From assembly GCA_938049795.1 (NCBI GenBank), contig CALLCD010000043.1:1-15067 (forward strand): a stretch of 15,067 nucleotides of DNA, written 5' to 3'. This document shows positions 1 through 6,618 of this stretch, one piece after another. Each line of letters begins with the position of its first letter. Positions within the stretch are counted from its first letter, which is position 1. A program made the translations under genes and the position numbers. Under the pieces are notes generated by a model. It searched no databases and was not told where the DNA came from. It worked only from the letters and a program-made list of their open reading frames with translations. Origin of the DNA: an uncultured Hyphomonadaceae bacterium (GTDB lineage Bacteria > Pseudomonadota > Alphaproteobacteria > Caulobacterales > Hyphomonadaceae).

Positions 1-180
1 TCGCTGGCGGCGCACGGCATGAAAGCGGGGGCACATCTTGTGTTCGAGATCGGCTATGATCAGGATGAGGCGGTGCGGGGGCTGATGGCACAGGCCGGAT
101 TTACGCAAATTGACGGCGCGCGCGATCTTGGCGGGAACACCCGCGTCGTGTATGGCGTCCAGCCCGGCCCCACCGCCTAA
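1..180 (+). CDS. prmC: Peptide chain release factor N5-glutamine methyltransferase, C-terminal end (partial)
   Basis: This is the last 59 codons of a gene that enters from the left edge, read in frame 1 and ending with TAA at 178-180. The residues match the C-terminal end of PrmC/HemK: a strand reading HLVFEIGYDQ, then a helix, then GF..I and a closing DLGGNTRVVYG, which corresponds to the family's 'D.agndRvv.g' ending. PrmC methylates the glutamine of the GGQ motif in release factors RF1 and RF2 in the cytosol, using S-adenosylmethionine. The catalytic NPPY motif would lie upstream and is not in the window. The DUF4167 gene that follows is a common alphaproteobacterial neighbour and supports the call. 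The family is fairly certain, but activity cannot be judged from this fragment. Confidence 0.85.
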   Translation, partial: SLAAHGMKAGAHLVFEIGYDQDEAVRGLMAQAGFTQIDGARDLGGNTRVVYGVQPGPTA

Positions 181-202
181 CTGCATTGCGCAAATTAAAT
201 GC

Positions 203-231
203 TTGGCGTGGCGATCAAGGCGATGTACAGT
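203..231 (+). promoter_or_regulatory. Candidate sigma-70 type promoter for the DUF4167 gene
   Basis: TTGGCG at 203-208 and TACAGT at 226-231 are separated by exactly 17 bases. Each box is only a partial match to consensus. Transcription from about 238 would give a leader of roughly 135 bases before the ATG at 374. It lies in the 193-base gap after prmC, where no other pair of boxes looked better. Confidence 0.35.
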
Positions 232-329
232 CAGCATGTGTTTTGAGGACGGCTGGTGATTAGCCCCAAAATACAATCGCTCCTTCATTTCGGACTGGGA
301 CTACCAAACGGAAGAGAAGTGATTTTGAG

Positions 330-348
330 GTGTTCGCGGGGCGGACAC
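330..348 (+). promoter_or_regulatory. Stem-loop in the 5' leader of the DUF4167 gene
   Basis: GTGTTCGC at 330-337 pairs with GCGGACAC at 341-348 around a GGG loop. This gives eight pairs, one of them G-U. It ends 25 bases before the start codon, just upstream of the AAGGGA ribosome site. No U-run follows, so it is not an obvious terminator. A role in translation control or mRNA stability is inference only. Confidence 0.35.
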
Positions 349-373
349 ATAGATCGGACCAAGGGAATAACCG

Positions 374-1084
374 ATGAAGCGCCAACGTGGACGCGGTCGC
401 CGATCAGGCGGCGGTAACAACAACCCGAACAAGCATTTCGAGAGCAATGGGCCGGACGTCAAGATTCGCGGCTCTGCCCAGCAAATACTGGACAAATATC
501 TGCAATATGCCCGTGACGCCCAGACCTCTGGCGACCGGGTCAATGCCGAGAATTATCTCCAGCATGCCGAACATTATTTGCGGCTGATTGCGACCATGCA
601 GCCAAAAGATAAACCGAAAGACACCCAGCAGGACCAGAAATCCGGCGATCAGGCGCAAGCCGACGCGACCAATGCTGAAAATTCCGGCGAAACCAGTGCG
701 GATTCGTCGAAAAATCAGCGTGCAGACGGCGAAAAAGGCGAACGCGGTGAGCGTGGCAGACGCCGACAGCGGCCCAATAAATCGCGCGATCAGATAGAAA
801 ACGCGGGTGAAACTGGCCCATCTGAGGCTGAAACCGTCTCCGAAACGGCGCAAACCTCTGGCAGCGGCGCAGACCCAGTCGAAGCGGTTGAGGCACAGGC
901 GGAAGACGCCCCCGCGCCCAAACCGCGCCGCAGGTCCACACGCAAGCCGAAAGTGGCCGCTGAAACGACAGGCAGCGAAGAGCCGCAGGACGGGATTATG
1001 AAAACCCTCTCGCGTGGCCGCAAACCCAAAGCGGCAAGCGCCACCGAAGAGACCCCTGCACCGGCGTCGGAAACAACTGAATAG
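374..1084 (+). CDS. DUF4167 domain protein with disordered C-terminal tail
   Basis: A 236-residue protein of unknown function. Residues 1-75 form the conserved DUF4167 region: an Arg/Gly-rich start (MKRQRGRGRRSGGGNNN) followed by a helical part with the family-like stretch AENYLQHAEHYLRL. The remainder is low-complexity, rich in Ala, Glu, Thr and Lys/Arg, with basic patches such as RGERGRRRQR and KPRRRSTRKPK, so it is probably disordered. The basic RGG-like start and patches suggest nucleic acid binding, but that is inference. There is no signal peptide or membrane segment. The ATG at 374 has AAGGGA nine to ten bases upstream. The gene follows prmC at 193 bases and has its own candidate promoter. 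It converges with the histidine kinase gene, 28 bases away. Confidence 0.88.
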   Translation: MKRQRGRGRRSGGGNNNPNKHFESNGPDVKIRGSAQQILDKYLQYARDAQTSGDRVNAENYLQHAEHYLRLIATMQPKDKPKDTQQDQKSGDQAQADATNAENSGETSADSSKNQRADGEKGERGERGRRRQRPNKSRDQIENAGETGPSEAETVSETAQTSGSGADPVEAVEAQAEDAPAPKPRRRSTRKPKVAAETTGSEEPQDGIMKTLSRGRKPKAASATEETPAPASETTE

Positions 1085-1112
1085 TCAGACAGAATAAGCG
1101 AGCCCGCTCTGC

Positions 1113-2537
1113 TCAACTGTCGCCGTTTGGGGGCAGGGCGATTCGGAACACGGTGCCGTCCGGTCCGGTCTGATCGAGGCTGACATCGCCGCCCATCGCC
1201 TGCATCAGTTCGCGGGCAATGGCGAGGCCAAGCCCTGTGCCGCCTTTGGAATTGCTTCCGGCAAACGGCTTGAACACATTCTCGCGCGCATTGTCGGGCA
1301 AGCCAGGGCCATTATCGCGGCAGAGAAGATTATTCTCTTCCAACTGAATCGAGATCTCGCCGCCCTGCGCCCGTGCTTTTGCGGTGGCTTGCGCGGCATT
1401 GCGCACCAGATTGACGATAACGCGGTGGAGGTGATCGGCGTCGATGCGCGCTTTTGCGTCCTCGGGTAGCGCATTGTTGAGCTTGAGCGCCGGATAGGGA
1501 GCCATCGCCTCACGCGCAGCTTCAGCAATCGTATCCCGCAGATTGGCCAGCTCCATTTTCGGTTCGGGCGGTTTGGCTTTGCCATATTGCAGCGTGTCTT
1601 CGGTCAGATTGATCGCACGCTCGAGCACGCGTTCGAGCCGTGGTGCGGCGCGCTGGACGCGGGGGTCATCGGATTTGGCCAAGCCTTCGGAGACAAGCTG
1701 CGCGGCGGCGAGGGAATTGCGCAAATCATGATTGATCTTGGCGACCGCCTCGCCCAGTTCGGCGAGCCTTTCGCGTTGGCGGAACGCGTCGGAAACCTCG
1801 CGTTCCATTTCCGCCAGCGCGTTCTGAGCACGCCCGATCTCGTCTGTGCGGTCGGTCAGAGTGCGCGGGGCACGCGGGGCGCCCGGGTCCTCGTGAAAAT
1901 TGATAATCGAGGCGGTCACCACTCGCATCGGCCGCACCACCATGCCGACAAGGACCAGATACACAAATATCCCCGCCGTAATCGAAATGATCAGCGACAA
2001 GCCGATGATCCGGCGGCTGAAATCAGCCAATTCTCTGGCAAGCGGCAGTTCGGAAATCAGAACTTCGATCCGGGCATCGGGATCATTGCTGACATCGCGG
2101 ACAATCAGCACCGCGTCTTCGGGCGCAAACAGCAGGTTCACCATATGGCCCGCGCGGGTCAGCCACGGTTCATTGGTCCGGTCTGCCGTGTGCATTGTGG
2201 TGGCCGGATCAAGCGGCGAAGACAGAAGCAATCGCCGCATATCGGGCCGGATTTCGGACACGGCCAGCACTTCGGCATTGGCGAGCAGATCAGCCGAGAG
2301 CTCTTCGGACACTTGCCGCTCGGACGAGGCATCGAGCGCGAGCGCAGCAATGCGGGCGGCCTGAACGCGCTCATCTATCCAATTGTCACGGAAATTGACC
2401 GCCGAAGGGATAAAGATCAAGAGTTCCACCAGCAGGATCACGCCGATGGTGACCACCAAGAGGCGGACCAGTAGGCTGTCGCGCCAGAGGGACGAATTTG
2501 TTTCTGATGCGGGTCCGGAAACAAGGGTGGTTTTCAT
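1113..2537 (-). CDS. Membrane sensor histidine kinase (HAMP, HisKA, HATPase)
   Basis: A 474-residue sensor kinase. One membrane segment lies at about 23-44 and a second at 177-200; between them is a periplasmic sensor domain of about 130 residues that I do not recognise. A HAMP-like linker covers about 200-254. The H-box has phosphoacceptor H270 in INHDLRNSLAA. The ATP-binding domain shows an N-box (NLVRNAAQA, 376-384), a G1 box (DNGPGL, 408-413) and a G2 box (GGTGLGLA, 432-439). All catalytic boxes look intact, so it should be an active kinase. It starts 24 bases after the flavoprotein gene and is the last gene of the minus-strand cluster. No response regulator is encoded in the window, so its partner is unknown. 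It may sense the redox or envelope state handled by its neighbours, but that is inference from position. Confidence 0.92.
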   Translation of the reverse strand: MKTTLVSGPASETNSSLWRDSLLVRLLVVTIGVILLVELLIFIPSAVNFRDNWIDERVQAARIAALALDASSERQVSEELSADLLANAEVLAVSEIRPDMRRLLLSSPLDPATTMHTADRTNEPWLTRAGHMVNLLFAPEDAVLIVRDVSNDPDARIEVLISELPLARELADFSRRIIGLSLIISITAGIFVYLVLVGMVVRPMRVVTASIINFHEDPGAPRAPRTLTDRTDEIGRAQNALAEMEREVSDAFRQRERLAELGEAVAKINHDLRNSLAAAQLVSEGLAKSDDPRVQRAAPRLERVLERAINLTEDTLQYGKAKPPEPKMELANLRDTIAEAAREAMAPYPALKLNNALPEDAKARIDADHLHRVIVNLVRNAAQATAKARAQGGEISIQLEENNLLCRDNGPGLPDNARENVFKPFAGSNSKGGTGLGLAIARELMQAMGGDVSLDQTGPDGTVFRIALPPNGDS

Positions 2538-2561
2538 GCCGGTTGACGTAAATCAGCGCCT

Positions 2562-4004
2562 TTAATGACGCAAGCCCACCCACCATCTTATCGCTTTGCT
2601 CGAGAAGAACCGGCCGCCAAAATGTTCTGAGCCCGAGATCGCCCGTTTGACCGCTTCGGCGCGGGTCGGATAGGGCGACATATGCTTAATCAAGCCGCCC
2701 GGCGGTAAGCCGTTTGCCATCGCCACCGAGACAATTTGCAGCAGATCGCCCGCCCCTTCGCCAAGAATGGACGCGCCAAGAATTTTCTTGCCCATCCAGA
2801 TAATCTTCACCTCGCCATCGGTCTTGCGCTCGGCGATGGCGCGGTCATTCTCGTCAAAAGCAAAGCGCCCGACGGCGACCTTATCGCCAAACTGCTCGCG
2901 CGCCTCGGCTTCGGTCAGGCCAAGCTGGGCAATTTCAGGCTGCATATAGGTGACAGAGGGCAGGGCCTCGGCGTCGGCATTAACGCGCGGCAGACCCATA
3001 ATCGCCGCGCGGGTAAAGATCGACGCATGCATGCCCGCAACATGGGTGAACTGCGCCTTGCCGGTCGCGTCGCCCAGTGCCCAGACGCGCTTATTGGAGA
3101 CAGATTGCAGCGTCTTTTTGACGACGACATTCCCGCGTTCGGTTTGGACGCCCGCTTTCTCAACATCGAGCCCATCAAGGAAAGTGCGCCGTCCGGCCGC
3201 GACCAGTACATGTGTGCCTTGAATGTCATGGCTGTGCCCGTCTATGGATTCGGTGTGGACCGTGATCTGGCCCTCGGCGCCGGAGACTTTGGTCGCCTTG
3301 TCATGTTCGAGAATGTGGAGGCCCTCTTTGCGCAAAGCGTCGAGCGCAGTGGCGGCATGGTCTTTGTCGGCGCGGGCGAGGGCGCGGCCCATTTCGATCA
3401 CGGTCACCTCCGAGCCAAGCCGCTGGAAGGCTTGCGCCATTTCAATGCCAATCGGGCCGCCGCCAATGACGATGAGCTTTTTCGGGAAATCGGGCGTTGT
3501 GAAAATACTGTGATTGGTCAGATAAGGGACATCGGCGAGCCCCGGAATCGGCGGAATGAAGGCGGTCGAGCCGGTCGCGATGACAAAGCGTTTGGCCGTG
3601 ACGCGGGTTGAGTCGGACTCGACCGTTTTCTCGTCGGTAAAGCGCGCAAATTCGGAAATGACAATCGTGCCGAAGCTCTCGAACCGTTCGACGCTGTCCA
3701 CGGGCGCAATATGGTCGATCACGCCCTGAACATGCGCGCGGACTTTCTGCCAATCGACTTTGGGTTCAGCGTCGATGCTGACGCCATATTTCTCGGTGCC
3801 GCGCATATCATTGGCCGCTTTGGCCGCGGCAAGCAGGGCTTTGGACGGCACACAGCCGTGGTTCAGGCAATCCCCGCCCATCGCTGCGCCTTCGAACAGG
3901 ACGGTTTTGAGCCCGAGATTGGCTGAGGCATAGGCGGTTGAAAGCCCGGCCGAGCCTGCGCCGATAATGCAGATATCGGCTTTGATGTCGCGTTTGTTTG
4001 TCAT
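2562..4004 (-). CDS. MerA/Lpd-like FAD-dependent disulfide oxidoreductase
   Basis: A 480-residue class I pyridine nucleotide-disulfide oxidoreductase. It has an FAD motif GAGSAG (15-20), a redox disulfide in GGDCLNHGCVPSK (C46, C51), an NAD(P) motif GGGPIGIE (181-188), a second FAD motif GDATG (311-315) and a C-terminal dimerisation domain. Such enzymes pass electrons from NAD(P)H through FAD to the active-site disulfide in the cytosol. The usual active-site His-Pro-Thr is replaced by YPTRAE (Y445, with E450 kept), and the C-terminal end lacks the paired cysteines that bind mercury in true MerA. It is therefore probably neither a standard dihydrolipoamide dehydrogenase nor a mercuric reductase, despite how it may be named automatically. 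The physiological substrate is unknown. It follows the TVP38 gene by 84 bases, which contain a hairpin, and precedes the kinase by 24. Confidence 0.9.
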   Translation of the reverse strand: MTNKRDIKADICIIGAGSAGLSTAYASANLGLKTVLFEGAAMGGDCLNHGCVPSKALLAAAKAANDMRGTEKYGVSIDAEPKVDWQKVRAHVQGVIDHIAPVDSVERFESFGTIVISEFARFTDEKTVESDSTRVTAKRFVIATGSTAFIPPIPGLADVPYLTNHSIFTTPDFPKKLIVIGGGPIGIEMAQAFQRLGSEVTVIEMGRALARADKDHAATALDALRKEGLHILEHDKATKVSGAEGQITVHTESIDGHSHDIQGTHVLVAAGRRTFLDGLDVEKAGVQTERGNVVVKKTLQSVSNKRVWALGDATGKAQFTHVAGMHASIFTRAAIMGLPRVNADAEALPSVTYMQPEIAQLGLTEAEAREQFGDKVAVGRFAFDENDRAIAERKTDGEVKIIWMGKKILGASILGEGAGDLLQIVSVAMANGLPPGGLIKHMSPYPTRAEAVKRAISGSEHFGGRFFSSKAIRWWVGLRH

Positions 4005-4027
4005 GGGGTCTGATCCGGTCTTACGCT

Positions 4028-4068
4028 AAAAAGATGCGGCGGCGCATGGATATGACCGCCGCCTCTTT
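4028..4068 (-). terminator. Terminator-like hairpin between the TVP38 and flavoprotein genes
   Basis: AAAGATGCGGCGG at 4030-4042 pairs with CCGCCGCCTCTTT at 4056-4068. This makes 12 pairs with one mismatch (T4035/C4063) around a 13-base loop. On the minus strand the stem is followed by a run of T (CATCTTTTTAGCG), as in a Rho-independent terminator for the DUF547-TVP38 transcript. The flavoprotein ATG lies only 23 bases beyond, leaving little room for a separate promoter. Read-through, attenuation or mRNA processing is therefore as likely as full termination. Confidence 0.5.
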
Positions 4069-4088
4069 ATGTTAGGTTGGAGGATGGC

Positions 4089-4889
4089 TTAGTCGGCCAC
4101 GGGCACGCTCGGGGTTTTCTTGAAAAACTTCTTATACGCCACGGGGATAAGCGAGACGACAAAGAGCGCAACAAAGGCAGGCGCGACTTTGGCGATCAGG
4201 CCACCAATGAACGCGTCGGCACTGTCGAGGGAGACGCTCGGGTCGCGGATGATCTCTGCGGCGGAGGCACCAATCCAGCTATAGGCGAGCGTGCCGGGCA
4301 TGATGCCGAAAAATGTGGTCGGCAGATAATTGCGGAATTTTGCGCCGAGCAAGGAGGGCGCAATATTGGCGACGGCAAACGGGACGGCCGGAACCAGCCG
4401 TAGTATAACGAGATAAAGTACCGGCGCTTCATTATATTCCTTTTCCATCTTGGCCAGAAACGGGCCAGCAATGCCCCGAAGTGTCTCGCCAAGCGAGGTT
4501 TTGGCCACAAGGAAAAGTACCGACGCGCCCAGCGTTGCGCCGAAAACGGTGGCAAGGGCGCCATAGAGCGGAATGCCGAAGGTCAGCCCGAAAATTGCGC
4601 CGCCCGCAATGGTCAGGAAGCTGGCCGGCACCATAAATGCCGTACAGGCAGCATAAATCAGCGTGAAGCCAAGGAAAACGAGCAGGAAGTTCGCCGCAAT
4701 CTGGGCATCAACAGCACCGATATTGGCGCGAATGGATTCCAGCGTCAGCAATTCATGCCAACCTTGAGACAGGGCAAAGCCGAGCCCCGCAAGCAGGACA
4801 ATGAAGGGCGCAAAGCTTTTGAGATGGTCGCCAAGCGTTTTCGGTTTCTTGGTGTCGTCGGTCATGGGCGTATTCATATTCACAGACAT
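4089..4889 (-). CDS. TVP38/TMEM64 family (DedA-like, SNARE-associated) membrane protein
   Basis: A 266-residue integral membrane protein. Hydrophobic stretches lie at about 27-41, 66-88, 90-129, 158-180, 190-212 and 229-251. The conserved family core is visible: GGAIFG (96-101) followed by LYGALATVFGATLGAS, then LVILRLVPAVPF (160-171) and GIMPGTLAYSWIG (195-207), with the re-entrant-loop Arg-Pro pattern typical of the DedA superfamily. Relatives are linked to membrane homeostasis and lipid or ion movement, but the substrate here is unknown. The chosen ATG at 4889 has AAAGGAC (4897-4903) at good spacing; ATGs at codons 5 and 9 are alternatives. It follows the DUF547 gene by 43 bases. TVP38 proteins often occur beside, or fused to, MerA-like flavoproteins, and here one follows at once. 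Confidence 0.9.
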   Translation of the reverse strand: MSVNMNTPMTDDTKKPKTLGDHLKSFAPFIVLLAGLGFALSQGWHELLTLESIRANIGAVDAQIAANFLLVFLGFTLIYAACTAFMVPASFLTIAGGAIFGLTFGIPLYGALATVFGATLGASVLFLVAKTSLGETLRGIAGPFLAKMEKEYNEAPVLYLVILRLVPAVPFAVANIAPSLLGAKFRNYLPTTFFGIMPGTLAYSWIGASAAEIIRDPSVSLDSADAFIGGLIAKVAPAFVALFVVSLIPVAYKKFFKKTPSVPVAD

Positions 4890-4932
4890 GCTGATTGTCC
4901 TTTAATACTAGGGTCACATTTGCGTGAGGGGG

Positions 4933-5748
4933 TCAGTTGGTGTCGTTGAGCGACCAGTCATATTCGTAGGATTTGATGTCTGGTCTGGCATTGATCTGGG
5001 CGGCAAGCTCCGGCTCGGCATATTCGAGCAAATGCGCGATGATATTGGCTTCGCTGCGGCCGAAATCTTCCTTGAACCATTTATAAATGGTCGAGACTTC
5101 AAGCCGTCCGTCGCGCCGGATCGAGACCCCGCGCGGATGATTGATATAGGCGCGCGCCGCTTCGGTGAGGTCTTCTTCGAGCGTTGCGACCTCCCAGGCC
5201 GACGCTTTCAAATTCGGGCAACCATAAGACGCGCAATTGACCGCATAATGGGTGCGCGGCTCGCTCCACTCGGCGCGCAGGACTTCATGCTCGATGTCAT
5301 TGAGCGAAATGTCGGTGCCATTGGCGGTGACGAAAATCTTCTTCCACGGGCCAAACAAAGTGGTTTTGATCGTACGGGTCGGGTATTTGCTGATAATGTA
5401 CTGCACCGTTCCGGCATTATAGAGGTTGACCCAAGCGACATATTGCTCGGCGCGGGGCAGGGAGGAAATGTCGAGCGTGGCAAAGCTTGCGACATAGGCG
5501 TCAAGCGCGGCATTGTCCGCCGCATTGGCCTTCAGCGCGCCATAGTCGAACCGATTGACGCCATCAGGCGACGGGCTGACATATTTGCCCAAAAGGGCCG
5601 ACCACGCACTGTGGAAGCTTGCCTCGGACACCGATGCGGCCTCGATAGCGGGGGTTTGAGCGGCCGCCTCAGATACGAGCGGGCCTGCCATAAAGCAGGG
5701 CGCGGCAAGGGCGATCAGAGCGAGCGAAGAGAGAAGCTGTTTGCGCAT
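4933..5748 (-). CDS. Exported DUF547 domain protein
   Basis: A 271-residue protein of the DUF547 family, function unknown. I chose the ATG at 5748 because the protein then opens with a clear signal peptide (MRKQLLSSLALIALAAPCF, cleavage probably near AAAQT at 28-32). The longer reading from 5796 adds 16 polar residues and would run through the extended -10 promoter. Family motifs are present in order: WVNLYNAGTV (106-115), FGPWKK (132-137), SLNDIEHEVLR (148-158) and HYAVNCASYGCPNL (167-180, with C172 and C177). These conserved His, Cys and Asn residues suggest an enzyme or a metal or thiol site, but none is proven here. It should act in the periplasm. It is the first gene of the four-gene minus-strand cluster and is followed after 43 bases by the TVP38 membrane protein. 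Confidence 0.88.
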   Translation of the reverse strand: MRKQLLSSLALIALAAPCFMAGPLVSEAAAQTPAIEAASVSEASFHSAWSALLGKYVSPSPDGVNRFDYGALKANAADNAALDAYVASFATLDISSLPRAEQYVAWVNLYNAGTVQYIISKYPTRTIKTTLFGPWKKIFVTANGTDISLNDIEHEVLRAEWSEPRTHYAVNCASYGCPNLKASAWEVATLEEDLTEAARAYINHPRGVSIRRDGRLEVSTIYKWFKEDFGRSEANIIAHLLEYAEPELAAQINARPDIKSYEYDWSLNDTN

Positions 5749-5781
5749 GTAGGGGCTTTCAGAATTTGAACACGTATCAGG

Positions 5782-5790
5782 TTTATAGCA
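5782..5790 (-). promoter_or_regulatory. Extended -10 promoter element upstream of the DUF547 gene
   Basis: On the minus strand the sequence TGCTATAAA is a TGn-extended -10 box (TATAAA at 5782-5787, TGC at 5788-5790). I see no good -35 box at the usual distance, which fits an extended -10 or activator-dependent promoter. Transcription would start near 5775, giving a leader of about 27 bases to the ATG at 5748. This supports the shorter start of the DUF547 gene. Confidence 0.4.
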
Positions 5791-5793
5791 GGC

Positions 5794-5820
5794 CATCCGT
5801 GAATTTGCGCATAACGGATG
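5794..5820. repeat. Operator-like inverted repeat upstream of the DUF547 promoter
   Basis: CATCCGT at 5794-5800 and ACGGATG at 5814-5820 form a perfect 7-base inverted repeat with 13 bases between. The half-sites are about 20 bases apart centre to centre, close to two helical turns, as expected for a dimeric regulator. The repeat lies directly upstream of the extended -10 box, where a missing -35 would be. No regulator gene is adjacent. Confidence 0.35.
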
Positions 5821-5934
5821 TTGTCATGGCGGTAAAAGGGATGTGAGCGAGGCGGGATCGGGCGTGATCATGGGCGCGGCTTGGTATCGGGCGGCAGGTG
5901 CCGGGGAGGCTAATGAGCGCGGGGCGAAGAGTGC

Positions 5935-5963
5935 TTGACGGAGGGGCGCGGGCGCTGTATCGA
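5935..5963 (+). promoter_or_regulatory. Promoter of the rpmH-rnpA-yidC operon
   Basis: CTTGACG (TTGACG at 5935-5940) and TATCGA (5958-5963) are separated by exactly 17 bases. The CTTGAC -35 is typical of strong alphaproteobacterial housekeeping promoters. Transcription would start near 5970, about 34 bases before the rpmH ATG. The rest of the 5821-6003 interval shows no other feature I can support. Confidence 0.6.
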
Positions 5964-6003
5964 CGCGCTTTGATTTTCAACAGTTCAAGCCAAGGCCCGT
6001 TCC

Positions 6004-6138
6004 ATGAAACGTACTTTCCAGCCAAGCCGCCTCAAACGCGCTCGTCGTCACGGGTTTCGCTCGCGCATGTCCGACAAAAATGGCCGCCGGGTGCTTGCCC
6101 GTCGCCGTGCCAAGGGCCGTAAGCGCATTTCTGCATAA
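6004..6138 (+). CDS. rpmH: 50S ribosomal protein L34
   Basis: A 44-residue, very basic protein reading MKRTFQPSRLKRARRHGFRS at the start and RRRAKGRKRISA at the end. This is the nearly invariant bacterial L34 sequence and length. L34 is a small component of the large ribosomal subunit, buried in 23S rRNA. The ATG at 6004 has AAGG at 5992-5995. Its TAA stop (6136-6138) shares one base with the rnpA ATG (TAATG), the usual translational coupling of these two genes. It is the first gene of the operon and sits behind a strong promoter candidate. The dnaA gene, often adjacent in other bacteria, is not in the window. Confidence 0.97.
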   Translation: MKRTFQPSRLKRARRHGFRSRMSDKNGRRVLARRRAKGRKRISA

Positions 6139-6566
6139 TGGAACGGGGCTTTGCCCCCGACCTGTCTGGTGGAGAGACACCGGCTCCAACTGTGGTGCGA
6201 CTGACCGCTCGACCGCAGTTTCTTTTTGTGCGCGGCGGGGTCAGTGTCCGCAAGAAATCTCTGGTCGTTCAAGCGCGCAGGCGCAATAAGGCAGAGCTTG
6301 AAAAGATCGCGGGCGACGAGATCGGGGAAGGATTTACCGCAACGAAAAAGATCGGCAATGCCGTCATCCGCAATCGCGCAAAACGTCGTTTGCGGGCGGG
6401 CGCGCAGCGTCTCTTGCCGGTTCTGGGGCGCACGGGTGTCGATTATGTTTTTATTGCCCGCCAGAACACAGGCACAGTTGAATGGACCCGTTTGCTTGAC
6501 GATATGGAAACGGCGCTGGTAAGCCTCGGCGCACGGTTCGCAGATGAAGAGACGGTTACGGGGTAG
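6138..6566 (+). CDS. rnpA: Ribonuclease P protein component
   Basis: The protein subunit of RNase P, which helps the catalytic RNA remove the 5' leader of pre-tRNA. It is 142 residues long. The signature RNR helix is clear in TKKIGNAVIRNRAKRRLR (69-86). The usual start of the family (L..RpqFl.v..G) appears at residues 22-34, and VDYVFIAR (101-108) matches the following strand. The first 17 or so residues, including GGETPAP, are an extension beyond the usual start. The ATG at 6138 overlaps the rpmH stop by one base, which supports it, but GTG codons at 6192 or 6195 would give a protein of more usual length. The family is certain and the start is moderately sure. yidD, often found next, is absent. 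Confidence 0.95.
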   Translation: MERGFAPDLSGGETPAPTVVRLTARPQFLFVRGGVSVRKKSLVVQARRRNKAELEKIAGDEIGEGFTATKKIGNAVIRNRAKRRLRAGAQRLLPVLGRTGVDYVFIARQNTGTVEWTRLLDDMETALVSLGARFADEETVTG

Positions 6567-6578
6567 CCCACGGTGTTT

Positions 6579-6592
6579 CGCGCTTTGGCGCG
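6579..6592 (+). repeat. Small stem-loop between rnpA and yidC
   Basis: CGCGC (6579-6583) and GCGCG (6588-6592) pair around a TTTG loop in the 52-base gap between rnpA and yidC. No T-run follows, so I do not call it a terminator. It could be a processing or stability element within the operon mRNA, or chance in GC-rich DNA. Confidence 0.25.
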
Positions 6593-6618
6593 CGGTGGTC
6601 AAATTTGGATAGAGTTTT

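Noticed and set aside
1097..1113. Possible terminator hairpin between the DUF4167 and histidine kinase genes
   Set aside because: GAGC and GCTC would leave a loop of only two bases; relaxing it leaves three or four pairs with a bulge, and no T-run follows.
1587..2474. Long open frame of 295 codons on the plus strand
   Set aside because: It lies wholly opposite the histidine kinase gene, has no recognisable domain, and its low-quality composition is a by-product of codon bias on the other strand.
2736..3611. Open frame of 291 codons on the plus strand
   Set aside because: It is antisense to the flavoprotein gene, whose family motifs are all intact; no domain is recognisable in the antisense reading.
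2562..4004. Calling the flavoprotein a mercuric reductase of a mer operon
   Set aside because: No merR, merT or merP is nearby, the C-terminal Cys pair is missing, and there is no N-terminal heavy-metal-associated domain.
5749..5796. Longer start of the DUF547 gene at 5796
   Set aside because: It adds 16 polar residues ahead of a clear signal peptide and would place the extended -10 promoter inside the coding frame.
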